DNA of 64,000 bases from Phycisphaerales bacterium. GTDB taxonomy: Bacteria; Planctomycetota; Phycisphaerae; Phycisphaerales; UBA1924. Location of the stretch: positions 21,509 to 85,508 of the forward strand of contig JAGQON010000017.1 of NCBI GenBank assembly GCA_020427395.1, read 5' to 3'. The notes below the pieces were generated by a model. It searched no databases, had not been told where the DNA came from, and worked only from the letters and a program-made list of their open reading frames with translations. Made by a program: the position numbers and the translations under genes. Of the stretch, positions 8,314 to 16,438 are shown piece after piece (the stretch's first letter is position 1; every line of letters begins with the position of its first letter).

Positions 8314-9339
8314 TCAGAGCTGCCAGAGTGACGAGCCCCAGGTCAGCCCGGCGCCAAAAGCCAGGAACATGACCCGCTGCCCGGGCTGAATCCTGCCCGC
8401 TTCTCGCAGCTCGTCGAAGACCAGCGGGGCAGAGGCGGCGACGGTGTTGCCATACTTGTGAATGTTCACGAGGAGCTTCTCCTCGGGGATCCCGAACCGC
8501 TCACGAGCGGCTTCGAGGATGCGGGAGTTGGCCTGGTGGCAGATGAAGTGGTCCACATCGTCCGCGGTGAGCCCGGCGTCGTTGAGGGTGTTCTCGATCA
8601 CTTCCTGGAACTTGGAGACGGCGAACTTGAACACCGCTTGCCCGTTCATCTGGACCTTCTTGAGCTTGCGCTCGTCGTAATCTTCCTGGTCGGGGAAGTC
8701 GATCTGCTGAGAGGGGATGAAGAGATGCTTCGAGCCCTCGCCTTCCGAGTGCATGCGCTGGGCGATCATGCCCAGCTCGATATCGTCGCTCGCCTGGAGG
8801 ACGATCGCGGCGGCTGCGTCACCGAAGAGGATGGCCGCACCCCGCCCGTAGGTCGAATAATCGATGAACTGGGTGATGCAGTCGGCACCGATGACGCCGA
8901 TGGTGTTGTACATGCCCGTGCGCGCCATCGCGTCGGCGAGATTCATGGTGTAGATGAACCCCGAGCAGGCGGCGTTGATATCAATCGCGGCGATGTTCCC
9001 GCACCCGAGCTCTCGCGAGACGATGCACGACACGCTCGGCGTCGGGGTGTCGGGGGTCATGGTGGCGACCAGCAGCAGGTCGAGCTGATCCGGCGCGATA
9101 TTGGCGTTCTGCATCGCTGCGCGGAGTGCATTGGTCGCGAGGGTGCTGGTTTTTTCGCCCTCGTCCCACCTTGCACGCCGACGCTCGGTGATTCCCGTCC
9201 GCTTGAGGATCCACTCGTGCGAGGTTTCCATGCACGATTCGAGATCATGGTTGGTCAGGCGAGTCTCGGGGAGACACTTGCCAGAAGCGACGACCCTCAC
9301 CCCCCGTCTGGGAGCGTGGTGGGTATTGACACTCATCAT
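8314..9339 (-). CDS. fabH: 3-oxoacyl-[acyl-carrier-protein] synthase III
   Basis: 341 residues. It catalyses the first condensation of an acyl-CoA starter with malonyl-ACP. The thiolase-fold triad is visible: Cys125 in INAACSGF, His in FICHQANSRI and Asn in HKYGNTVAAS. The ending GAGLTWGSSLWQL is characteristic of FabH. Its start overlaps the plsX stop by four bases, so the two are translationally coupled. About 95 bases without a gene separate it from the downstream asparagine-synthase-like gene. Confidence 0.95.
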   Translation of the reverse strand: MMSVNTHHAPRRGVRVVASGKCLPETRLTNHDLESCMETSHEWILKRTGITERRRARWDEGEKTSTLATNALRAAMQNANIAPDQLDLLLVATMTPDTPTPSVSCIVSRELGCGNIAAIDINAACSGFIYTMNLADAMARTGMYNTIGVIGADCITQFIDYSTYGRGAAILFGDAAAAIVLQASDDIELGMIAQRMHSEGEGSKHLFIPSQQIDFPDQEDYDERKLKKVQMNGQAVFKFAVSKFQEVIENTLNDAGLTADDVDHFICHQANSRILEAARERFGIPEEKLLVNIHKYGNTVAASAPLVFDELREAGRIQPGQRVMFLAFGAGLTWGSSLWQL

Positions 9340-10373
9340 GATGCGGGTTCGCCTTGCTCGATCTCTGCGAGCTGCGCGAGGCGATCGACGATCTCGTCGT
9401 TGACATGCCCACGCACATACTCAAGCGTGTTGCGGATAGCGGCCTTGATGGTGCGTGCCTCGCTCGTGCCGTGGGCGATCATCATGACGCCGTTAACGCC
9501 GAGCAGCGGTGCGCCGCCGTACTCGTGATAGTCGTTCTTTTTATAGATCTGCTTGACGATGGGCTCAAACTGCATGGCCATCTTCGGGTCGTGCTCAAAG
9601 ATTTCCTGGGCGATCGCCTGGAAGATGCTCTTGGCGAAGCCCTCGGCCATCTTGAGCACGGTGTTGCCAACGAAGCCGTCGGTGATGATGACATCGGCGG
9701 TCCCGCCGAAGACATCGCGTCCCTCGATGTAGCCGATGTAGTTGATGCCCGGGGTGCGACGAAGAAGCTCGGCGGTCTCCTTGGCGAGCCCGGAGCCCTT
9801 GCTCTCCTCCGAGCCAATGTTCATCAGCCCGACACGCGGCTTCTCGATGCCCATCACCCGGCGGGCGTAGACATCAGCCATAATGCCATACTGCCAGAGG
9901 TGGGTTGCCCGAGGCTCTGGGTTGGCACCGGCGTCGCAAAGCACGACCGGGCCATGGAAGGAGGGGAAAGTGACCGCGATACCCGGGCGGTGGACGCCGT
10001 CGAGGCGTTTCATGTGCATCTGCCCCGCGGCGACGCAGGCGCCGGTGTTGCCGGCGCTGATCACCGCATCGCACATCACCTCGGCCTTGCGCGAGCCGAG
10101 CTTGGCCATCTTGACGATGGACGAGTCCTGCATCTGACGCACGGCCACGGTGGGCGCTGCGCCCATGGGGATCGCTTCGCTGGCGTGTTCGATCTCAAGC
10201 CGAGCGTCGCTGACGCCTCGCTCGGCGAGTGTGGATCGGATGAGGTCTTCCGGCCCGATGAGCACAAGGCGATCGTTCTCGCTCAGGTGTGCGAGTGCTT
10301 CGATGCAGCCATCGAGGATGGCTCCCGGGGCGTGATCGCCGCCCATGACATCAATCGCGATGCGGATCGACAA
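9336..10373 (-). CDS. plsX: Phosphate acyltransferase (acyl-ACP:phosphate)
   Basis: 345 residues. It converts acyl-ACP to acyl-phosphate for phosphatidic acid synthesis, linking FASII to phospholipid formation. The start IRIAIDVMGGDHAPGAILDG and internal CDAGANPEPRATHLWQYG match PlsX along its whole length. It follows rpmF by about 50 bases and overlaps fabH by four, the conserved bacterial order rpmF-plsX-fabH. Confidence 0.95.
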   Translation of the reverse strand: MSIRIAIDVMGGDHAPGAILDGCIEALAHLSENDRLVLIGPEDLIRSTLAERGVSDARLEIEHASEAIPMGAAPTVAVRQMQDSSIVKMAKLGSRKAEVMCDAVISAGNTGACVAAGQMHMKRLDGVHRPGIAVTFPSFHGPVVLCDAGANPEPRATHLWQYGIMADVYARRVMGIEKPRVGLMNIGSEESKGSGLAKETAELLRRTPGINYIGYIEGRDVFGGTADVIITDGFVGNTVLKMAEGFAKSIFQAIAQEIFEHDPKMAMQFEPIVKQIYKKNDYHEYGGAPLLGVNGVMMIAHGTSEARTIKAAIRNTLEYVRGHVNDEIVDRLAQLAEIEQGEPAS

Positions 10374-10425
10374 GGCCGACCTCCGTGCGTGCGTTCAGGT
10401 GCTTTCTTGTTGGGAAGTTCAGCGA

Positions 10426-10623
10426 TCAGGCGTCGGTGCCGATGCCGAGCTTCCGCACCTTGATGCGCAGGCCGGGGCGAACATAGCCGGACTCAGCGCA
10501 CGCGCGGTGGTGCATCTTGGGCATGCCGCTCAGCGGGCAGATCGTTGGGGTCTTGCCAGTGATGGCGTCGTGCGAACGGCGGCGCTTGCTGCGTCCACGG
10601 CTCTGGCGTTGGGTTGGAAGCAT
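10426..10623 (-). CDS. rpmF: 50S ribosomal protein L32 with altered zinc motif
   Basis: 65 residues from the ATG at 10623, with AAGGAG six bases upstream. The frame is open further 5' but the extension is not L32-like. The basic N-terminus with RSKRRRSHDAI is typical of L32. The C-terminal zinc knuckle, normally CxxC...CxxC, reads CPLSG...RACAESGY here, so the second Cys of each pair is Ser. Zinc binding is probably lost or weak. It heads the rpmF-plsX-fabH operon. Confidence 0.88.
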   Translation of the reverse strand: MLPTQRQSRGRSKRRRSHDAITGKTPTICPLSGMPKMHHRACAESGYVRPGLRIKVRKLGIGTDA

Positions 10624-10779
10624 CGTGTGCTCCTTGAGGCTCGTGCTCAAGATGAGCGACGGAGCGGATTTGGCGGCCGAAGTGGGCCGCATGAAGTGGT
10701 CTAATACAATCCCGGCACGCCGCCGGAGAGGGACGGGAACCATAGTCCGGTCACGGCGTTGAGTCAATGAACACAGGAC

Positions 10780-10808
10780 TGGACACGCCGGCGAGCACCG
10801 CCTATATT
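10780..10808 (+). promoter_or_regulatory. Sigma70-type promoter of tRNA-Lys
   Basis: TGGACA at 10780-10785 and TATATT at 10803-10808 are separated by exactly 17 bases. The tRNA starts at 10824, about 15 bases downstream. This is the cleanest housekeeping promoter in the window. Confidence 0.75.
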
Positions 10809-10823
10809 TGACCCGGAAATACT

Positions 10824-10896
<73 letters not shown>

Positions 10897-10900
10897 CTTG

Positions 10901-10934
10901 AAAAACGCACACGCCTCTGAGCGTGTGCGTTTTT
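10901..10934. terminator. Bidirectional intrinsic terminator after tRNA-Lys
   Basis: A perfect 14-base stem (AAAAACGCACACGC paired with its complement) around a six-base CTCTGA loop, with an A-run on the left and a T-run on the right. It starts four bases after the tRNA, and on the other strand it lies downstream of the gene that ends at 10997. Confidence 0.9.
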
Positions 10935-10996
10935 CATTGTACGAGTTCCGGCACAGGCAGTTGGGAAGCCCACTGCGGTACGGGCTTTGTTTGAGT

Positions 10997-11845
10997 CTAG
11001 CGTCGGCGACGCCCCAGACTCAGGCAGCCCGCCCCCAGCAGCCCCAGCCCGCCGGGGGCGGGCACGCTCCGAGAGCCGGTGATCGTGTACACGAACTGGT
11101 CCTGCCGTCCGGGAGGGCGGCGGGTCTGGGTCAGGAATGTCCCGGTGAAGGTGTCGATGCCTTGAAATCGAAGATCGCCCAGCAGGTTCATGGTCAGGCT
11201 GGTCTCGCTGCCCTCGAACGAGGCGAACTGGTCTGCGAGCCCGCCCGCGGGCAGAACGACACGGAACCCCGCGTGCTCCTCTGTCTCGAATACCCCCTGG
11301 TAGTACGACCCATCGGCGTAATCGAGGCGGATGAGATCGCCAATCACGCTGATCGAGGCGCTCATCGAGCTGGTGGCGATCAGCGCCCCCGTTGCGGCAT
11401 CGAGCTCGCTGATTGAAAGGTCCCAGCTGCCCGCATATGCCGCGTTGCCCTGGGCACGCGATTCGATCTGGGTGATGAAATCCGCATCTGTGCCCGGTGC
11501 CCTCGTGAGTGTCGATTGATAAGTCCCGCCGAAGTACTGCAGGGTCATCGTGGCGTTGTTCTGGTCGCTGAATAGCCCGGTTCCCGAGGTCGAGCCGGTG
11601 TTGTCCCAGGTGATCCGCCCCTCGGTATCGATCTCGCCCAGATACGGCGCGATCCCTCGGATATCCGAGAACTGATACCGGCGATCGCCCTCTTGGGCCC
11701 GGAAGTCGATCCACTCGATCGCGGCGGATGGGCCCGTGTAGGAGTGGAAGAAGACGCCGCGTGGGTCGACGACCGCCCCGCCCTGTGCGTGCTGAACGCC
11801 TGAAAAGGCGATAATGAATCCGATAACGACGCTGCCTCGTTGCAT
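10997..11845 (-). CDS. Exported protein with C-terminal PEP-CTERM-like sorting tail
   Basis: 282 residues; GGAG seven bases before the ATG. A signal peptide spans about residues 1-21. The body is a beta-rich sequence of no recognised family (repeated short polar strands and many Thr/Ser/Gly). The C-terminus has the three parts of an exosortase/archaeosortase-type signal: a short VPAPGG motif, a brief hydrophobic helix (LGLLGAGCLSLG) and a terminal RRRR cluster. It is likely processed and displayed at the cell surface or in the extracellular matrix. The role is unknown. Confidence 0.72.
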   Translation of the reverse strand: MQRGSVVIGFIIAFSGVQHAQGGAVVDPRGVFFHSYTGPSAAIEWIDFRAQEGDRRYQFSDIRGIAPYLGEIDTEGRITWDNTGSTSGTGLFSDQNNATMTLQYFGGTYQSTLTRAPGTDADFITQIESRAQGNAAYAGSWDLSISELDAATGALIATSSMSASISVIGDLIRLDYADGSYYQGVFETEEHAGFRVVLPAGGLADQFASFEGSETSLTMNLLGDLRFQGIDTFTGTFLTQTRRPPGRQDQFVYTITGSRSVPAPGGLGLLGAGCLSLGRRRR

Positions 11846-11988
11846 GTGTTTTCTCCGAATGGGGTCCGTGGACCGGTTCGTGGGTTCCGGGACAGAAGCT
11901 ACACCGATCTGCGATTCATGCTTTCAGGATCTTGCGCGCCGTCGTGCGCGCATGAAACCGGAAACGCGACGGTTCGTATCGAGACGCG

Positions 11989-12936
11989 ATGAAAACGCCC
12001 CTGAACCAGTCCGAGAGTGACCGCATCCGGTATGTCAGCGGCCAGCTCTTCACCCTCGGGTCCGAGGACCGGGGGCTCACGGATCGCGGATGGGACGGAC
12101 AGCAGCGAACAGGCGATCGCCATGTCGTTGCTTTCTCGCTCCGACCCGTGGAGGTCCACTTTGAGGGCGAATCCCCGGTGATCCTCGCACCAACCACCAT
12201 CGCATTGGTCCATCCCAACTGCGCCTACACCCGCCAGGCGAGAAGTGATCGCGGGCAACGCACGCTCTTTCTCTCGATGGACGAGCGCACGCTCCGTTCA
12301 GTGCTCGCAAGGCACATGAGTATCGAGCCGGATGATCAGCACGACCTGTTCCCGATGCGATTCGGGCCAAGCGATGTCCGATCGCAGGCGATGGCCATGC
12401 AGCTCGATCGACTGCTGCTCCGCGATCGGATCGAGATGCAGCCCATGGAGTTCGATGAGCTGGCGATGGGGATCGTGGATCAGGCGATCGGCGCGGTCAT
12501 CCGGCACAAGGGCGACGCACGCGTCTGTGAGCTGCCCGAGCACACAAAGCGACAGCAGCGGGGGTGGGTCGACGAAGCCATCGCACGCTTGTGCCATGAC
12601 TCGGGGCGGCAGTGGACGCTCAACGAGCTCGCCGATTCGGTCGATCTTTCGCCCGCCTACCTGTCACGGCTGTTCCGCAAGCACACCGGGCACACCCTCT
12701 CCCAAACCCTCACCATCGTCCGCCTGATCCGGGTGATCGAGCGTCTGCCGGACATGCGTGGCTCACTCACACGCCTCGCGGTCGAGTGCGGCTTTTCTTC
12801 CCACGCCCATATGTCCACTGCGTTTCAGAGCGTGCTCCAGCTCTCGCCAAGCACCCTCGCGCGATCCGATCGAGCTTCCCGCAGTGAGGTCCGCAGGGCG
12901 CTCAACTCACGACTGCGCGTCGCTCCGGCGAGCTAG
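11989..12936 (+). CDS. AraC family transcriptional regulator
   Basis: 315 residues. The C-terminal third carries the two-helix-turn-helix AraC domain: NELADSVDLSPAYLSRLFRKHTG for the first and LAVECGFSSHAHMSTAFQ for the second. The N-terminal 200 residues form an AraC ligand-binding-like domain (RSDRGQRTLFLSMDER and similar); the effector is unknown. No Shine-Dalgarno site precedes the ATG. A TATCGA sequence ends six bases before it (11977-11982), a weak match to the leaderless pattern seen elsewhere here. Confidence 0.85.
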   Translation: MKTPLNQSESDRIRYVSGQLFTLGSEDRGLTDRGWDGQQRTGDRHVVAFSLRPVEVHFEGESPVILAPTTIALVHPNCAYTRQARSDRGQRTLFLSMDERTLRSVLARHMSIEPDDQHDLFPMRFGPSDVRSQAMAMQLDRLLLRDRIEMQPMEFDELAMGIVDQAIGAVIRHKGDARVCELPEHTKRQQRGWVDEAIARLCHDSGRQWTLNELADSVDLSPAYLSRLFRKHTGHTLSQTLTIVRLIRVIERLPDMRGSLTRLAVECGFSSHAHMSTAFQSVLQLSPSTLARSDRASRSEVRRALNSRLRVAPAS

Positions 12937-12961
12937 GATGCCCACAGAACGGAGGCGTCGC

Positions 12962-13234
12962 ATGGGCACCGGGCGAGAGTATTCCAGCTACCAGCGTAAG
13001 ATCATCAACCGCTACTACGACAACATCGACACCATCGTGGTCACCCGCTTGGGCGAGATCGTCACGGACATGGCTCTCGCGGTGGGTGATGAAAAAAAGC
13101 TTGCCCGGCTATGGAAAAAAGCCGAGCAAGCACTAGAGAGGGGCAAGGTTGAATCCGCTGAGTTCGCGGGCGTCATTGAGCGTCAGGATGTCGAAGCGCT
13201 CGCACGACTGGTGACCAGTGTCTCCAAACGGTAG
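12962..13234 (+). CDS. Small conserved-looking hypothetical protein, helical
   Basis: 90 residues from the ATG at 12962, which has GGAGG seven bases upstream; the longer open frame overlaps the AraC gene and is not favoured. The sequence is charged and predicted helical (REYSSYQRKIINRYYDN..., then LARLWKKAEQALERGKVES). No signal peptide or membrane span. I do not recognise the family. It begins 25 bases after the AraC stop and may share its transcript. Confidence 0.65.
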   Translation: MGTGREYSSYQRKIINRYYDNIDTIVVTRLGEIVTDMALAVGDEKKLARLWKKAEQALERGKVESAEFAGVIERQDVEALARLVTSVSKR

Positions 13235-13235
13235 C

Positions 13236-13364
13236 TCAAAGCATCCCGATGGCGGCCAGGGTGGTGATCAACAGACTCACAACGATTCCGGCGCCCGCCC
13301 AGAGCAGCATCTCGTGACTTGAGGGGAACGATGACCAGCAGTTGAGGCAGTGGGTCTTACGCAT
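13236..13364 (-). CDS. Small membrane protein with CxxC
   Basis: 42 residues from the ATG at 13364, preceded by AAGGAG with six-base spacing. The N-terminus MRKTHCLNCWSSF carries a C-x2-C pair and the rest is one hydrophobic helix (about residues 22-41). It ends one base from the stop of the convergent 90-residue gene. The good ribosome site and membrane segment support it as real. It may be a small zinc-ribbon or redox-active membrane peptide; function unknown. Confidence 0.55.
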   Translation of the reverse strand: MRKTHCLNCWSSFPSSHEMLLWAGAGIVVSLLITTLAAIGML

Positions 13365-13421
13365 GTGAGTCTCCTTCCTACGGTCTGGGAATATCCGGGG
13401 AACACTCGACCGTGAGAGGGT

Positions 13422-13480
13422 GTTCGCTATAGTGTACGTCTGTTCTCGCATATGTATTCGCTATTGCGAACAAAGTTCGC
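13422..13480. promoter_or_regulatory. Repeated TTCGC half-sites upstream of the XRE gene
   Basis: TTCGCTAT occurs at 13423-13430 and again at 13457-13464, 34 bases apart. GCGAAC at 13466-13471 and GTTCGC at 13475-13480 form an inverted repeat around AAA. The cluster lies between the divergent small membrane gene and the XRE-cupin gene and is a plausible operator for that regulator. Confidence 0.45.
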
Positions 13481-13520
13481 GTAAATGGAATAATTCAGGT
13501 GTTTTCACCCAGGAGACCGC

Positions 13521-14111
13521 ATGGAGTTTGGTGAAGCCGTACGGCTGAGACGATCAAGGATGGGTTATTCGCTCGCCGATCTCGCGGCTCGGGCGGATGT
13601 CTCCAAGGGGATGCTCTCCGAGATCGAGACCGGGAAGAAGAACCCCACGCTCCGTGTCGCCTGCAGCATCGCCAGCGGGCTGGAATGCCAGATTTCGGAT
13701 CTTCTTGATGTGCCGCCGGATGTTCGCTTTGAGAAGCTCGAGGACGACCGGCGCAAGGTGCTGGTCGACCCGAGCAACGGGGTTGAACGCCACCTGCTCT
13801 CGCCGCCGATGGTGCAGCACGGCGTGCAGGTGCTGCTGTTCATCTTCCCGCCTGGCACGGAGATTTTCTGGAACGCGGACGGAGCCGAGGTGATCGAGCA
13901 CGCGACCTGTGTCGAGGGCCAGATCACGATCTCGGTCGATGATCAGAACGAATCGATCGAGCTGTCGCCCTACGAGAGCGTCAACTTCTCCAGCGATGTG
14001 GACCACCGCTTCGCGAATACGACCAACGAGCCCGCACGGGTCTTTGTCGTGATCGACTCATCCCACCGTGGTCGTCCGGCGGTGATGCGCACGATGCACC
14101 CGGTGACCTGA
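13521..14111 (+). CDS. XRE family transcriptional regulator with cupin sensor domain
   Basis: 196 residues; AGGAG six bases before the ATG. Residues 1-65 form an XRE helix-turn-helix (YSLADLAARADVSKGMLSEIETGKKNPTLRV). Residues about 95-190 form a cupin barrel (FPPGTEIFWNADGAEVIEHATCVEGQITI... and YESVNFSSDVDHRFAN). This architecture is that of small-molecule-sensing repressors such as those controlling amine or sugar metabolism. It converges on the GH15 gene, with stops sharing TGATCA. TTCGC repeats upstream may be its own operator. Confidence 0.88.
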   Translation: MEFGEAVRLRRSRMGYSLADLAARADVSKGMLSEIETGKKNPTLRVACSIASGLECQISDLLDVPPDVRFEKLEDDRRKVLVDPSNGVERHLLSPPMVQHGVQVLLFIFPPGTEIFWNADGAEVIEHATCVEGQITISVDDQNESIELSPYESVNFSSDVDHRFANTTNEPARVFVVIDSSHRGRPAVMRTMHPVT

Positions 14112-16136
14112 TCAGTCCTTCTTGATTTTGGAGGTGTTCGAAGCGTTGGGCGCATGGCCGGAGTTCTGCCTGGCCATCAGCTCGTCGTGCTTGCGGGTGT
14201 ACATCACGCAAGTCGCCACGACGGTCGCGTGCGACCATGTCAGCGGCGAAACGCTCATCGGTGCGCCCGAATACGGATCAAACTGTTCGGCCAGCACGCC
14301 CGACGGGAGGGCCCGCGCCACGGCCCATTCCAGCAGCGGCACCGCCAGGCGGAGCTCGGTCAGGGTCTTGGCCTTGGCGATCTGGAACTGCGCCTGCCAC
14401 AGCGTGCAGATGACCCACGGGTTGACGGGGATCTCCTCGGTATTCTCGGTTTCGACCTGGTGGTAGTAGTCACGCTCGTAGCGGGCGCAGCCGCCCACAT
14501 CGGTCTTCACCCAGAGACGGTCGCGCAGCGAGTTCATCTCCGATTCGATCATGGGATCGTCGGGCTCAAAGGCGTCGAAAGCGAAGAGCGCGAAGTTCGC
14601 GCTGTCGCGGGTCATATCGAGGCGGTAGCTGCCGTCCTCAAGCGGCACGGCCATGCGCGCGAACTGCTGGCGTTCCTTGTGCCACATATGGCGGCGCAGC
14701 GCGCCCTTCATCCGCTCGGCGCCCTCGCGGAAGGAGGCGGCCCGGTCCATCTCGCCGAAGTCGCTCGCGAACCGCGACGCGGCCATCAGCGCGCCGATCG
14801 TTGCGGCCACGGTGAATGTGTGGATCCCGCGCCGCTCCTCCCATAGGTCCCATGACTGCAGCGGCAGCCCGTTGTGGTCGCGATGCTCGAGCATCCATTG
14901 CGCAGGGAGCACGACGAGCTTGAGGTAGAGCTCCTTGATGAACTCCACATCGCGGAAGGCCTCGTAATGCTTCCGCAGGGCCCAGACGGTCAGCGCCGTT
15001 TCGTCCTGCTGGATCGGCAGGATCGCGTGCCCGTCGAGGGTCCACGGATGCCACGAGCTGGCGAGATTGCCCTCGGGTGTGTACTTGTGCAGGAAGTATG
15101 GTTTGTCGCCGATGCAGCGGGCCGCGAAGCGGAAGAAGTTGCGGCTCAGCTCGCTCTGACCCGCCAGGATCAGCCCGTGGGCCACCAGCGCACCGTCACG
15201 CATCCAGCAGTACGAGTAGTGGTCGCCCGCGAAGTGGGTGATGTCGCTGTCGTTGGCGGCGATGATCGCGCCGCCGTTGTCGATCTGTGTGCGAAGGATC
15301 AGCTCTGAGCTGTAGAACAAGTCCTGCACCGGCTCGGGGAGCACACCGATGCTGATGGGTTCCTTGCGTGACCAGAGCTTCCAGTATGCCTCGGTGCGGG
15401 TGATGATCCGATCGGGCCCGATCTCCCAGATGCGCTGGTTGATGTGCTTGGCGCTCTCGTAGTCCTCGGTGCATACGACCCAGATGGTCGCCTGCTGTGT
15501 CTCGAATGGTTTGACCTGAAGATTCACGCCCACGGTCGCGTCGACCGAGCCCTGCGAGATCGCGTTGCGTCCCAGCTGACCGTCCTCGGCGTCACGCCAT
15601 GTGCCCTCGGCACCTCCGACGCGTTTGGCGCCGATCGCCCAGTGCTCGACGCCCGCCTTGTTCTGGTCGGCGGTGTTGATCAGGAAGTACGCGTCGTCCT
15701 TATACAGGATCACGGCGCGGGTGGTGGGGTCGTAGTTGGCTGTGTCACCGACCGGCGAGCCGTTGATCGAGAGGTCGCAATGGAAGAAGACGCGCACATC
15801 GCGCGACTTGCCCGCCAAGTCCCGCACGCTCATGCGTCGGAAGTAGACGGGCTGGTGAATATCAACGACATCGTTGCAGATGACCTCGATCCCCAGGTTG
15901 TGGTGGGTGAGCACGACCTCGGTGGTCAGCGAATCGGGCTTGTAGCGCAGGTCGCGGTGCCAGCCCTCGTCCTCGATCCAGGCCATCTGCCCATCGACCC
16001 AGACGCCGAACCGCTGCACATGCCCGTTGGTGTGGTTGTGACGACCGACTCGGGGTGAGTAGATATCGCGGATGCGGTAGAGGTCATCAAAGGTGATCAG
16101 CAGGCTGCCGTTCCCAACGGGGATGTCTCTGGGCAT
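14112..16136 (-). CDS. Glycoside hydrolase family 15 (glucoamylase/trehalase-like)
   Basis: 674 residues from the ATG at 16136; the frame extends 40 codons upstream but the family sequence starts at MPRDIPVGNGSLLITFD. Residues 1-260 are the N-terminal beta-sandwich of prokaryotic GH15 enzymes. The (alpha/alpha)6 barrel follows, with WMRDGALVAHG near 311, WDLWEERRGIHTFT near 429-442 (catalytic acid at E433/E434) and VLAEQFDPYSG near 630 (catalytic base Glu). Both glutamates are present, so it should be active on alpha-glucans or trehalose. No signal peptide is seen, which suggests cytoplasmic glycogen or oligosaccharide turnover. Confidence 0.88.
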   Translation of the reverse strand: MPRDIPVGNGSLLITFDDLYRIRDIYSPRVGRHNHTNGHVQRFGVWVDGQMAWIEDEGWHRDLRYKPDSLTTEVVLTHHNLGIEVICNDVVDIHQPVYFRRMSVRDLAGKSRDVRVFFHCDLSINGSPVGDTANYDPTTRAVILYKDDAYFLINTADQNKAGVEHWAIGAKRVGGAEGTWRDAEDGQLGRNAISQGSVDATVGVNLQVKPFETQQATIWVVCTEDYESAKHINQRIWEIGPDRIITRTEAYWKLWSRKEPISIGVLPEPVQDLFYSSELILRTQIDNGGAIIAANDSDITHFAGDHYSYCWMRDGALVAHGLILAGQSELSRNFFRFAARCIGDKPYFLHKYTPEGNLASSWHPWTLDGHAILPIQQDETALTVWALRKHYEAFRDVEFIKELYLKLVVLPAQWMLEHRDHNGLPLQSWDLWEERRGIHTFTVAATIGALMAASRFASDFGEMDRAASFREGAERMKGALRRHMWHKERQQFARMAVPLEDGSYRLDMTRDSANFALFAFDAFEPDDPMIESEMNSLRDRLWVKTDVGGCARYERDYYHQVETENTEEIPVNPWVICTLWQAQFQIAKAKTLTELRLAVPLLEWAVARALPSGVLAEQFDPYSGAPMSVSPLTWSHATVVATCVMYTRKHDELMARQNSGHAPNASNTSKIKKD

Positions 16137-16438
16137 GTCGGATCTCGATTCGGTGGCTGAGAAACGGGCGAAATGCGGTAACGCAATACATGCTATCGGC
16201 TTTGGGACCATGCCTGATTCGATGAACCGCCCGAACTGGCCCAAGTTATGGGCCATTTTTCTCGGTCCGGGGGCTCGGGAGATGCCGCTGTCCGAGTTGT
16301 GTTCAGGAATCGTTGTGGATTTGGATCACTTGTGATACGCTATTGGTGCTGCCCCTGCCGGCGTGGGAGTCTGATTCCCTCACTTTTATTCGTTTCAGGG
16401 TCGGTTGTCACGCAGGGTGGTTGCGAAAGGAAGCTGCT
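16137..16438. other. Divergent intergenic region, about 300 bases
   Basis: It holds the 5' regions of the GH15 gene (minus) and the prepilin-like gene (plus). Open frames here are unsupported upstream extensions of those two genes. No convincing paired -35/-10 promoter, hairpin or RNA gene was seen. Confidence 0.5.

Noticed and set aside
16257..16438. Upstream start for the prepilin-like gene at 16313
   Set aside because: The cleavage leader must be at the N-terminus, which requires the GTG at 16439; the extension has no ribosome site.
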